Made by a program: the position numbers and the translations under genes
The notes under the pieces: model-generated
Told to the model about the DNA's origin: nothing
Database searches by the model: none
What the model saw: only the letters and a program-made list of their open reading frames with translations
Origin: Streptomyces sp. ST2-7A
GTDB lineage: Bacteria > Actinomycetota > Actinomycetes > Streptomycetales > Streptomycetaceae
DNA length: 64,000 nt
Assembly (NCBI RefSeq): GCF_021390475.1
Contig: NZ_JAJUWS010000029.1
Location: 19,355-83,354, forward strand
Reading direction: 5' to 3'
Part shown: positions 17,012 to 25,172 of the stretch, piece by piece
Numbering within the stretch: position 1 is the first letter of the stretch
How the letters are laid out: every line of letters starts with the position of its first letter

Positions 17012-18694
17012 GTGTCCCGTACTTTCGTGTCCCACACCTCCGCCTCGGCGGGTCCCTCGGTGACCTGTTCCGATCTCACCTTCCGGTGGTCGGACGGCAC
17101 CCCCGTCGTCGAAGGGCTCTCCCTGACCATCGGCCGTGGTCGCACCGGCCTCGTCGGTGCCAACGGCTCCGGCAAATCCACCCTGCTCCGGCTGTTCGCC
17201 GGCCTGCTGCGCCCCCACGGCGGGTCGGTCGGCGTCGTCGGCCGGCTCGCCCACCTGCCGCAGGAACTCGTCCTCGACACCGACCTGCGGGTCGAACACG
17301 TCCTGGGCATCGCCGAGCGGCGAGCGGCGCTGCGCGCCATCGAGGCCGGGGATCCGGACGAGCGGCACTTCGAGACCATCGGCGACGACTGGGACGTCGA
17401 GGAGCGCGCCCGCGCGACCCTCGACTCACTCGGTCTGGACCACCTCGACCCCGATCGCGAGGTGGGACGGATGTCCGGCGGGGAGACCGTGCTGCTCGGT
17501 CTGGCCGCCCGCCTGCTGGAACGCCCCGACGTTCTGCTGCTGGACGAGCCGACCAACAATCTCGACCTCTTCGCCCGTCGTCGGCTCCACGAGGCGGTCG
17601 CCGGGTATCGCTCCGGCGTGTTGATCGTCGTCTCGCACGACGCGGACCTGTTGGAGGGCGTGGACGGCATCGTGGAGCTGCGCCCCGGCGGCGGGACCAC
17701 CCGGTACGGCGGCGGGTGGACCGCGATGACGGAGGCGCTGGAAACCCGCCGGGAGGCCGCCGACCGGGCGCTGCGCTCCGCCGAGTCCGATGTCCGCCGG
17801 CGTCGCCGCGACCTGGAGGACACCCGGCTGCGGATCGGCAGCAGAACCCGGCACGACCGGAACCCGGGAGTCAGGGGCAGCGTTCCGCGCATCGTCGCCG
17901 GTGCCCGCAAACGTGCCGCGCAGGAGTCGGCGGGAAAGCTCAGGGGGGTCCACGAGGAACGCCTGGAGGAGGCCCGCGAGCGCCTGGACGAGGCCGAGGA
18001 GGCGGCCCGCCGGGAGGAGGAGATCCGGGTGGACCTGCCGCACACCGCCGTGCCGGCCGGTCGCACGGTGCTGACTCTGCGCGGGGTCCGGTTGCCCCGG
18101 GGAGGTGCCGGGCGCCTCGATCTGGAGGTGCGCGGCCCGGAGCGGGTGGCGCTGATCGGCCGCAACGGTTCGGGCAAGAGCACCCTGCTGCACGTCCTGG
18201 CCGGGGAGTCGGAGCCGGCGGCGGGCGAGGCGCGGACCCTCGTCCCGACGCGGTACCTGCCCCAACGGCAGGACGTGTTGGACGACGCGCTGAGCATCGT
18301 CGGGAACATCGAACGCGTGGCCCCGGGAGCCGGGGCCAACGCGGTCCGTGCCCGGCTGGCCCGGTTCCTGTTCAGGGGCGCGCGCGCCGATCGGCTCGTC
18401 GGCACGCTGTCGGGTGGGGAGCGGTTCCGGGCCTGCCTCGCCGCCCTGATGCTCGCCGAACCGGCCCCGCACCTGCTGATGCTCGACGAGCCGACCAACA
18501 ACCTGGACCCGGCCTCGGTGCGGCAGTTGACCGGGGCGCTCGCCGCATACCGGGGCGCGCTGCTGGTCGCCTCCCACGACCGGACCTTCCTGGAGGCGAT
18601 CGGCGTCACCCGCTGGGTGCTGCTGGGGGAGGAGTCCGGGGAGATCGGGCGGGACGAGGCCCTCGCGCTCTTCCGGGCCCCGCCCGCCGACTGA
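17012..18694 (+). CDS. ABC-F family ATP-binding protein
   Basis: A 560-residue soluble protein with two ABC domains and no membrane segment, the ABC-F architecture. Walker A motifs are GANGSGKST (about residue 49) and GRNGSGKST (about 383). Both halves have an LSGGE-type signature and DEPTNNLD Walker B segments. A charged coiled linker (Arg/Glu-rich, about residues 230-350) joins them. ABC-F proteins act on the ribosome; some displace macrolide, lincosamide or pleuromutilin drugs, others serve in translation. The start is uncertain: GTG 17012 has only a weak GAGAG upstream, and GTG 17027 is an alternative. The long leader favours an inducible resistance role. Confidence 0.88.
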   Translation: MSRTFVSHTSASAGPSVTCSDLTFRWSDGTPVVEGLSLTIGRGRTGLVGANGSGKSTLLRLFAGLLRPHGGSVGVVGRLAHLPQELVLDTDLRVEHVLGIAERRAALRAIEAGDPDERHFETIGDDWDVEERARATLDSLGLDHLDPDREVGRMSGGETVLLGLAARLLERPDVLLLDEPTNNLDLFARRRLHEAVAGYRSGVLIVVSHDADLLEGVDGIVELRPGGGTTRYGGGWTAMTEALETRREAADRALRSAESDVRRRRRDLEDTRLRIGSRTRHDRNPGVRGSVPRIVAGARKRAAQESAGKLRGVHEERLEEARERLDEAEEAARREEEIRVDLPHTAVPAGRTVLTLRGVRLPRGGAGRLDLEVRGPERVALIGRNGSGKSTLLHVLAGESEPAAGEARTLVPTRYLPQRQDVLDDALSIVGNIERVAPGAGANAVRARLARFLFRGARADRLVGTLSGGERFRACLAALMLAEPAPHLLMLDEPTNNLDPASVRQLTGALAAYRGALLVASHDRTFLEAIGVTRWVLLGEESGEIGRDEALALFRAPPAD

Positions 18695-18745
18695 TCCGTG
18701 TCGGTCCGCCCCGGTCCGCCCAGCCCCGCCCGGCGGGGCGGATCA
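18692..18745. terminator. Possible bidirectional terminator between convergent genes
   Basis: TGATCCG (18692-18698) pairs with CGGATCA (18739-18745), and inside lies the GC-rich self-complementary GCCCCGCC/GGCGGGGC. The arms include the stop codons of both converging genes. Confidence 0.4.
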
Positions 18746-19258
18746 GGGCGCCGGGTTCTCCCGCAGGGCGCAGGTGAGCCGGGCGGAGCAGATCCGCTTG
18801 CCCTCGTCGGAGGTGATGACGATCTCGTAGGTGGCCGAGGTGCGTCCCGCGTGCACCGGGACCGCCACCCCGGTGATGGTGCCCGACCGCACCCCCCGAT
18901 GGTGGGTGCAGTTCAGGTCCACGCCGACCGCCAGCCGGTCCGGGCCCCCGTGCAGCATCGCGCCGACCGATCCCAGGGTCTCGGCCAGCACCGCCGAGGC
19001 ACCGCCGTGCAGCAGGCCGTAGGGCTGGGTGTTGCCCTCCACCGGGAGGGTGCCGACCACCTTGTCCGGGGCGGCCTCCAGCACCCGCAGGCCCATTCGG
19101 TTGCCGAGGTTCCCGGCGGAGAACAGGGCGTACAGGTCGATGCCGCGCCCGGACCACAGGTCCAGGACGTCCCTCGGGAAGAGCGGGAGACGTGTCCCGT
19201 CGTCGGTCGCCCCGTCGCCGGCCCCCGCGCCCCGCTCCCCGTGCGCCGTCTCACCCAT
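18743..19258 (-). CDS. PaaI-family (hotdog) thioesterase
   Basis: A 171-residue acyl-CoA thioesterase of the hotdog fold. The hydrophilic N-terminus is followed by the domain with the family motif TQPYGLLHGGASAVLAETLGS, whose HGG and E form the active-site region, and the strand DLNCTHHRGV. Family members hydrolyse aryl- or acyl-CoA thioesters; the substrate is not shown. The gene lies between an ABC-F gene (convergent) and the YdeP-type oxidoreductase (same strand, 95 bases upstream). A palindrome CAAGCGCTTG at 19343-19352 sits in its upstream region and may control it. Confidence 0.9.
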   Translation of the reverse strand: MGETAHGERGAGAGDGATDDGTRLPLFPRDVLDLWSGRGIDLYALFSAGNLGNRMGLRVLEAAPDKVVGTLPVEGNTQPYGLLHGGASAVLAETLGSVGAMLHGGPDRLAVGVDLNCTHHRGVRSGTITGVAVPVHAGRTSATYEIVITSDEGKRICSARLTCALRENPAP

Positions 19259-19342
19259 GTGTCCCGTCCGTTCCTCGTCACCGGCACCCGCGTGGACGGC
19301 GGGTGTCCCGGTCCCGTCCTATCCCGGGCCGGCCACTCCGAT

Positions 19343-19352
19343 CAAGCGCTTG
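19343..19352. promoter_or_regulatory. Palindromic operator candidate CAAGCGCTTG
   Basis: A perfect 10-bp palindrome, extended to GAGCAAGCGCTTGATC with one broken pair, lies 85 bases before the thioesterase start and next to the stop of the oxidoreductase gene. TetR-type fatty-acid regulators often recognise sites of this shape; no regulator gene is adjacent. Confidence 0.4.
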
Positions 19353-19353
19353 C

Positions 19354-21663
19354 TCAGGAACCGGTGGGGGTGAGCCGGATCACCACCGACTTGCTGGTGG
19401 GCGTGTTGCTGCCCACCGCCGTGGAGTCCAGCGGCACCAGGACGTTCGTCTCCGGGTAGTACGCCGCCGCGCAGCCCCGGGCGGTCGGGTAGCACACCAG
19501 GCGGAAGTCCGGCGCCACCCGCTCCGCGCCGTCCGCCCACTCGCCCACCAGGTCCACCCGGTCGCCGTCGGCGAACCCCAGGGCCTCGGCGTCCTCCGGG
19601 TTGACCAGCACCACCCGTCGGCCGTCGCGCACCCCCCGGTACCGGTCGTCCATGCCGTAGACCGTGGTGTTGTACTGGTCGTGCGAGCGCAGCGTCTGCA
19701 ACAGCAGTCGCCCCTCCGGCAGCCGGGGCCACTCCACCGGCGCCGCCGTGAAATTCGCCTTCCCCGTCGCGGTCGGGAAGCGCCGCTCGTCCCGGGGGGT
19801 GTGCGGCAGGGCGAACCCGCCCCGGCGTCCGACCCGCTCCTCGAAGTCCTCGAAGCCGGGGATCACCCGCTCGATCCGTTCCCGGATCAGCCGGTAGTCC
19901 TCGGCGAACCCCTCCCACGGCGTGGCGCTGCGATCCCCGAGCACCCGTCGGGCCAGCCCGCAGACGATCGCCGGTTCGGAGCGCACCAGCGGACCGGGTG
20001 GGGTCAGTCGTCCCCGGGAGGCGTGCACCTGCCCCATGGAGTCCTCCACCGTGACGAACTGCGCCCCGGTGCCCCGCTCGTCCCGGTCGGTGCGGCCCAG
20101 GGAGGGCAGGATCAGCGCCCGCTCCCCGGTCACCACGTGCGAGCGGTTCAACTTGGTGGAGACCTGCACGGTCAGCCGCGCCCGGCGCATCGCCGCCTCG
20201 GTGACCGCCGTGTCCGGGGAGGCCGAGACGAAGTTGCCGCCCATGCCGATGAAGACCTTGGCCCGGCCGTCGCGCAGCGCCCGGATCGCCTCCACGGTGT
20301 CCATGCCGTGCGCGCGGGGCGGCGCGAAGTCGAACTCCCGCTCCAGGGCGTCGAGAAACCATTCCGGCGGACGCTCCCAGATGCCCATGGTCCGGTCGCC
20401 CTGCACGTTGCTGTGGCCGCGCACCGGGCACACCCCCGCGCCGGGGCGGCCCACGTTGCCGCGCAGCAGCAGGAAGTTGACCACCTCGCGGATGGTGGGC
20501 ACCGAGTGGCGGTGCTGGGTCAATCCCATCGCCCAACACACCACGATCCGGTCGGCGGACAGCACCATCCGCAGCGCCTCGTCGATCTCGTCGACGGTCA
20601 GACCGGTCGCGGCGAGGGTCTCCTCCCGGTCGGCCTCCCGGGCCGCCGCCGCGAACTCCCCGAAACCGTGGGTGTGCTCGCGGACGAACTCCTCGTCCAC
20701 CGCGCCCGGTGTCTCCAGCAGCATCCGGTTCAGCATCCGGAACAGCGCCTGGTCACCGCCGATCCGGATGCGCAGGAAGAGATCGGTCAGCGGGGTGCCG
20801 CCGCCGACCAGGCCCCGGACCGTCTGGGGGTTGCGGAAGGCCAACAGTCCCGCCTCCGGCAGCGGGTTGATCGAGATGATTCGGGCGCCCCCCGCCTTCG
20901 CCCGCTCCAACGCGCCCAGCATCCGGGGATGGTTGGTCCCCGGGTTCTGGCCCGCCACGATGATCAGGTCGGCCCGGTGCAGGTCCTCCAGAGAGACACT
21001 GCCCTTGCCCACCCCCAGCGTCTCGATCAGGGCGGAGCCGGAGGACTCGTGGCACATGTTCGAGCAGTCCGGCAGGTTGTTGGTGCCGAACTCGCGGACG
21101 AACAACTGGTAGAGGAAGGCCGCCTCGTTGCTCGTGCGCCCCGAGGTGTAGAACAGCGCCTCGTCGGGGGAGTCGAGCGCGTTCAGCTCCTCCGCGACGA
21201 TGCCGAACGCCTCGTCCCAGCCGACGGGAACGTAGCGGTCCGAACCCGGCGCCCGGTACATCGGCGCGGTCAGCCGCCCCTGTTGCCCCAGCCAGTACCC
21301 GGAGCGGTGCTCCAGGTCCGACAGCGGGTGCGCGGCGAGGAACTCCGGACCGACCCGGCGGGGCGTCGCCTCCTCGGCGACCGCCTTCGCGCCGTTCTCA
21401 CAGAACTCGGCGAGGTGCGGCCTGTCGGGCTCCGGCCAGGCGCAGCCCGGACAGTCGAAGCCGGTCGGCTGGTTGATCCGCGACAGCGTCAACGCCGTGC
21501 GCCGCGCCCCCATGCCGCGTCGGGCCATGCGCAGGGTGTGGCCGATCGCCGAGGCGCCGGCCGCGTGGTCGGCGGGAGCGGAGATCTCCGGGTTCTCCTC
21601 GGGGATCTCGCCCCTCCCGGCCCGGGCCCCCGGTGCCCTCGACTCCTCCGGCCGCTGCGCCAC
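19354..21663 (-). CDS. FdhF/YdeP family molybdopterin oxidoreductase
   Basis: A 769-residue oxidoreductase of the YdeP (formate-dehydrogenase-like) family, binding bis-MGD molybdenum cofactor. CPGCAWPEP near the N-terminus is the family's short Cys motif, and GYWLGQQGRLTAPM, SNMCHESSG and AGQNPGTNHPRML are cofactor-binding regions. The C-terminal domain has NTTVYGMDDRYRG. The GTG start is chosen because AGGAGG lies 6 bases upstream and the length equals the family norm; the frame extends further upstream but has low-complexity sequence only. The physiological substrate is unknown; YdeP of E. coli is linked to acid resistance. It is divergent from polA. Confidence 0.92.
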   Translation of the reverse strand: MAQRPEESRAPGARAGRGEIPEENPEISAPADHAAGASAIGHTLRMARRGMGARRTALTLSRINQPTGFDCPGCAWPEPDRPHLAEFCENGAKAVAEEATPRRVGPEFLAAHPLSDLEHRSGYWLGQQGRLTAPMYRAPGSDRYVPVGWDEAFGIVAEELNALDSPDEALFYTSGRTSNEAAFLYQLFVREFGTNNLPDCSNMCHESSGSALIETLGVGKGSVSLEDLHRADLIIVAGQNPGTNHPRMLGALERAKAGGARIISINPLPEAGLLAFRNPQTVRGLVGGGTPLTDLFLRIRIGGDQALFRMLNRMLLETPGAVDEEFVREHTHGFGEFAAAAREADREETLAATGLTVDEIDEALRMVLSADRIVVCWAMGLTQHRHSVPTIREVVNFLLLRGNVGRPGAGVCPVRGHSNVQGDRTMGIWERPPEWFLDALEREFDFAPPRAHGMDTVEAIRALRDGRAKVFIGMGGNFVSASPDTAVTEAAMRRARLTVQVSTKLNRSHVVTGERALILPSLGRTDRDERGTGAQFVTVEDSMGQVHASRGRLTPPGPLVRSEPAIVCGLARRVLGDRSATPWEGFAEDYRLIRERIERVIPGFEDFEERVGRRGGFALPHTPRDERRFPTATGKANFTAAPVEWPRLPEGRLLLQTLRSHDQYNTTVYGMDDRYRGVRDGRRVVLVNPEDAEALGFADGDRVDLVGEWADGAERVAPDFRLVCYPTARGCAAAYYPETNVLVPLDSTAVGSNTPTSKSVVIRLTPTGS

Positions 21664-22030
21664 GGGGTCCTCCTGCGGGTCGTCGTTCGGGGCACGGGGC
21701 CCTCGCGCCGGTCGGCCCGGCGGGCGCCCGGTCGGGGGCGGCGGATCCGCGATCCGGCGCGGACCGTCCCCGCCGCCGATCGTGCCACGTCGGGGGCGCC
21801 CGGGCACCCCCGTGACGAGCGTTCGGCGGGACCGGGGGAGGCTCGTCACGGCGCGGGCGCCCCCGCTCCCGCCGCCGGCCCCACCCCCGACCCCGGTCCG
21901 AACACGGTGGGGCACGGGCGGGACGGCACGCCCCGGGGCCGGCCGGTGCCGGCGGGCACCGGGCCCCGGTCGGGCCGGGACACGCGCCGACGGACCGGGA
22001 GTGTCGGTGCCGCGTGGGAGGATGCCGGAC
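21664..22030. other. Divergent region between the YdeP-type gene and polA
   Basis: A 367-base region without a gene. It holds a perfect 11-bp dyad, CCGTGACGAGC (21810-21820) and GCTCGTCACGG (21841-21851), 20 bases apart. The right end contains the polA promoter. The rest is GC-rich sequence with no assignable feature. Confidence 0.5.
22001..22030 (+). promoter_or_regulatory. DNA-damage (PafBC-type) promoter candidate of polA
   Basis: GTGTCGGTG (22001-22009), then 8 bases, GAGGAT (22018-22023), then 7 bases to the GTG start at 22031. Compared with the RecA-independent consensus TTGTCRGTG-N8-TANNNT, the box differs by one base and the -10 also by one base (G for T). The spacing to the start codon equals that of uvrB. 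Confidence 0.4.
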
Positions 22031-24814
22031 GTGACCGAGAACGCATCGACGACCGAGCAGCGAACCGACCCGCCCGCCGATCGCCCGCCCGTTCCCGGGG
22101 CGACCGGCTCGGAGCCCGCCGGACCTCCCCGGCTGATGTTGCTCGACGGCCACTCGCTGGCCTATCGGGCGTTCTTCGCGCTGCCGGCCGAGAACTTCAC
22201 CACCGGCGACGGGCGGCCGACCAACGCGGTCTACGGCTTCACCTCCATGATGGCCAACACCGTGCGCGACGAGCGCCCCACCCACCTCGCCGTCGCCTTC
22301 GACGTCTCCCGCCGCACCTGGCGCTCGGAGCGCTTCGCCGAGTACAAGGCCAACCGCTCCGCCACCCCCGACGAATTCCGGGGACAGGTGACCGCTATCG
22401 GTGAGCTGCTGGACGGGATGAAGGTCCCCCGCTTCGCGGTGGAGGGCTTCGAGGCCGACGACATCATCGCCACCCTCGCCACCGGGGCCGCCGCCGAGGG
22501 CTTCGAGGTCCTCGTCGTCACCGGCGACCGGGACTCCTTCCAACTGGTCTCCGACCGGATCACCGTCCTCTACCCCACCAAGGGCGTCTCCGAGCTGACC
22601 CGCTTCACCCCCGCCGCGGTGGAGGAGAAGTACGGCCTGTCGCCCGAGCGCTACCCCGACTTCGCCGCCCTGCGCGGCGACCCCTCCGACAACCTGCCCG
22701 GCATCCCCGGCGTGGGGGAGAAGACCGCCGTCAAGTGGTTGCGGCAGTTCGGCTCCCTGGACGAGCTGTTGGAGCGTGCCGACGAGGTCAAGGGCAAGGT
22801 GGGCACCAACCTCCGCGAGCACCTGGACTCCGTGCGGCTCAACCGCGAGCTCACCGAGATGGTCCGCGACATGGACCTTCCCGCCGGCCCCGCCGACCTG
22901 GTGCGCGTCCCATACGACCGGGAGGCCGTCACCGCGCTGCTGGACTCCCTGGAATTCCGCAACCGCAACCTGCGCGACCGCCTGTTCGCGATCGACCCCG
23001 CCGAGGCGGAGGCGGAGGCCGCCGACGGGACCGGGGCCGAGGGGGAGGAGGGCCCCCGGATCGAGGGCACCCGGCTCGCCTCCGGCACCGTCGCCGAGTG
23101 GCTGGACCGGCACACCGACGGCCCCGTGGGCCTGGCGCTGCTGGACGAGTGGAAGCTCGGCAGCGGCACCGTCCACGCCCTGGCGCTCGCCCACCCCGAC
23201 GGACCGGCAGCCCACATCGACCCCACCGACGCGGACGCCGACGACGAGCGCGCCCTCGCGGCGTGGCTCGCCGACACCGAACGACCCAAGGTCGTGCACG
23301 GCGTCAAGCAGGCCCGGCGGGTGCTGGCCGAGCACGGTTGGGAGATCGCCGGCGTCACCATGGACACCGCCCTGGCCGCCTACCTCATCCAGCCCGGCCG
23401 GCGCTCCTTCGATCTCGAGGGGCTGGGCCTGGAGTTCCTGGGGCAGGAGCCGGTCGCGACCGGTGGCTCCAACGGCCAACTGGCCCTGGACGCCGACGAG
23501 AACGCCGAGTCCGAGGCCCTGATGCGCCGCGCCCGCACCGTCCTGGACCTCGGGGAGACCCTGGCGGAGCGCCTGCGGGAGGTGGGCTCCGAGGACATGC
23601 TGCACGACATGGAGCTGCCGGTCTCCGACCTGCTCGCCCGCATGGAGCGCGCCGGGATCGCCGCCGACCGGGAGCGGCTGGAGCGGCTGGAGCAGCAGTT
23701 CGCCGCCGCCGTCCGGCAGGCCGTCGAGGACGCCCACGCGGCGGTCGGCCACGAGTTCAACCTCGGCTCCCCCAAGCAACTGCAGGAGGTCCTCTTCGGT
23801 GAACTGGGCCTGCCCCGCACCAAGAAGACCAAGACCGGCTGGACCACCGACGCCGACGCCCTGATGTGGCTGGCCGGGCAGACCGAACACGAGCTGCCGG
23901 TGCTGATGCTCCGCTACCGCGAACAGGCGAAGCTGCGCACCACGGTCGAGGGACTGATCAAGGCGATCGCCCCGGACGGCCGCATCCACACCACCTTCCA
24001 GCAGACGGTCGCCGCCACCGGGCGGCTCTCCTCCACCGACCCCAACCTCCAGAACATTCCCGTGCGCACCGACGAGGGCCGTGCCATCCGGGGCGCCTTC
24101 GTGGTGGGGGAGGGGTGGGAGTGCCTGCTGACCGCCGACTACAGCCAGATCGAACTGCGGGTGATGGCCCACCTGTCGGAGGACGAGGGGCTCATCGAGG
24201 CCTTCACCTCCGGCGAGGACCTGCACGACACCGTCGCCTCCCAGATCTTCTCGGTGCCGCGCGAGCGGGTGGACCCCGAGATGCGTCGCAAGACCAAGGC
24301 GATGAGCTACGGCCTGGCCTACGGGTTGTCGGCCTTCGGCCTCTCCCAGCAGTTGGGCATCGGGGCGGACGAGGCCCGGCGGCTGATGGACACCTACTTC
24401 GAGCGCTTCGGCGGGGTGCGCGACTACCTCCAGCGGGTCGTCGGCGAGGCCACCGCGGTGGGATACACCCACACCATCCTGGGGCGCCGCCGCTACCTGC
24501 CCGACCTCTCCAGCACCGACCGCCGGCGCCGGGAGATGGCCGAGCGGATGGCGCTGAACGCCCCCATCCAGGGGACCGCCGCCGACATCGTGAAGATCGC
24601 CATGCTGCGGGTGGACGCGGCACTGCGCCGGGAGGAACTGCGCACCCGGACGCTGCTCCAGGTGCACGACGAGATCGTGCTCGAGGTCGCGCCCGGCGAG
24701 CGCGGGGCGGTGGAGGAGCTGGTGCGTCGGGAGATGGCCGGCGCGGTGGAGCTGAAGGTTCCGTTGGACATCTCGATCGGAGTCGGCGACACCTGGGAGG
24801 CCGCCGCGCACTGA
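22031..24814 (+). CDS. polA: DNA polymerase I
   Basis: A 927-residue DNA polymerase I for gap filling and primer removal. The 5'-3' exonuclease domain (residues ~35-320) starts with LMLLDGHSLAYRAFFALP and includes EGFEADDIIATLA. The 3'-5' exonuclease-like domain (~330-520) appears to lack the catalytic acidic DxE motif and is probably inactive, as in other actinobacteria. The polymerase domain (~550-927) has motif A in LLTADYSQIELRVMAHLS, the O-helix with RRKTKAMSYGLAYG and the late LLQVHDEIVLEV. GTG 22031 is favoured by GGGAGG 9 bases upstream and by the promoter spacing; ATG 22022 would add three residues. Confidence 0.96.
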   Translation: MTENASTTEQRTDPPADRPPVPGATGSEPAGPPRLMLLDGHSLAYRAFFALPAENFTTGDGRPTNAVYGFTSMMANTVRDERPTHLAVAFDVSRRTWRSERFAEYKANRSATPDEFRGQVTAIGELLDGMKVPRFAVEGFEADDIIATLATGAAAEGFEVLVVTGDRDSFQLVSDRITVLYPTKGVSELTRFTPAAVEEKYGLSPERYPDFAALRGDPSDNLPGIPGVGEKTAVKWLRQFGSLDELLERADEVKGKVGTNLREHLDSVRLNRELTEMVRDMDLPAGPADLVRVPYDREAVTALLDSLEFRNRNLRDRLFAIDPAEAEAEAADGTGAEGEEGPRIEGTRLASGTVAEWLDRHTDGPVGLALLDEWKLGSGTVHALALAHPDGPAAHIDPTDADADDERALAAWLADTERPKVVHGVKQARRVLAEHGWEIAGVTMDTALAAYLIQPGRRSFDLEGLGLEFLGQEPVATGGSNGQLALDADENAESEALMRRARTVLDLGETLAERLREVGSEDMLHDMELPVSDLLARMERAGIAADRERLERLEQQFAAAVRQAVEDAHAAVGHEFNLGSPKQLQEVLFGELGLPRTKKTKTGWTTDADALMWLAGQTEHELPVLMLRYREQAKLRTTVEGLIKAIAPDGRIHTTFQQTVAATGRLSSTDPNLQNIPVRTDEGRAIRGAFVVGEGWECLLTADYSQIELRVMAHLSEDEGLIEAFTSGEDLHDTVASQIFSVPRERVDPEMRRKTKAMSYGLAYGLSAFGLSQQLGIGADEARRLMDTYFERFGGVRDYLQRVVGEATAVGYTHTILGRRRYLPDLSSTDRRRREMAERMALNAPIQGTAADIVKIAMLRVDAALRREELRTRTLLQVHDEIVLEVAPGERGAVEELVRREMAGAVELKVPLDISIGVGDTWEAAAH

Positions 24815-24819
24815 GCGAC

Positions 24820-24853
24820 GGGCGGGGCGGACGGCCGGTGGGCCGCCCCGCCC
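24820..24853 (+). terminator. polA terminator 1
   Basis: A perfect 11-bp GC stem (24820-24830 with 24843-24853) starts 6 bases after the polA stop; the loop has 12 bases. Confidence 0.65.
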
Positions 24854-24874
24854 CGCGGCGGATCGGACGGCCCG

Positions 24875-24926
24875 TCACGGGCGGTCGCCCGGGGAACGTC
24901 TCGGTTCCCGGGGCGGCCGCCCGTGA
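24875..24926 (+). terminator. polA terminator 2 (long imperfect hairpin)
   Basis: TCACGGGCGG (24875-24884) pairs with CCGCCCGTGA (24917-24926), and the interior GGGGAAC/GTTCCC continues the stem with small mismatches. Confidence 0.55.
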
Positions 24927-25172
24927 GCGTTCCCCGGGCGCGCCGTGACGAGGATGTGTTCGGTTCCCGAACACGACCGGTGGAACCTGGTTCGGAAACC
25001 GGATGTTGACGTAGTGTCGTCGTCGTTGTCGATCGGCACCGGGCGATGTCCCCCCGGCGCGCTCCGGCGAACCCGGGTGTCCCACCCGCGCGTCGGTGGG
25101 CGGAGCCGATCCGACGCTCACCGCTGTGGAGCGAGGGCGGGTCGCCGGTGACCCGTGGAGGGGAGAGATCGG

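Larger units (their letters stand above)
24815..25172. other. Intergenic region with terminators and structured leader
   Basis: 358 bases without a gene. It contains two polA terminators, an inverted repeat GTGTTCGG-TTC-CCGAACAC (24956-24974), and a probable structured leader of the next gene at 25031-25111. There GATCGGC (25031-25037) pairs with GCCGATC (25105-25111) and encloses a CCCACC/GGTGGG hairpin (25081-25100). Confidence 0.5.

Noticed and set aside
21398..24811. 1137-codon minus-strand frame opposite polA
   Set aside because: It is a shadow of polA with Gly/Val/Gln/His-rich low-complexity translation, no start signals and no domains.
24956..24974. LexA (SOS) box candidate GTGTTCGG-TTC-CCGAACAC
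   Set aside because: The actinobacterial SOS box is TCGAAC-N4-GTTCGA; here the half-sites are in the opposite order, and the neighbouring gene is a wall hydrolase.
25031..25111. c-di-AMP (ydaO) riboswitch before the transglycosylase
   Set aside because: Gene context fits, but I could not find the conserved core sequences of that class as I remember them; only generic stems are visible.
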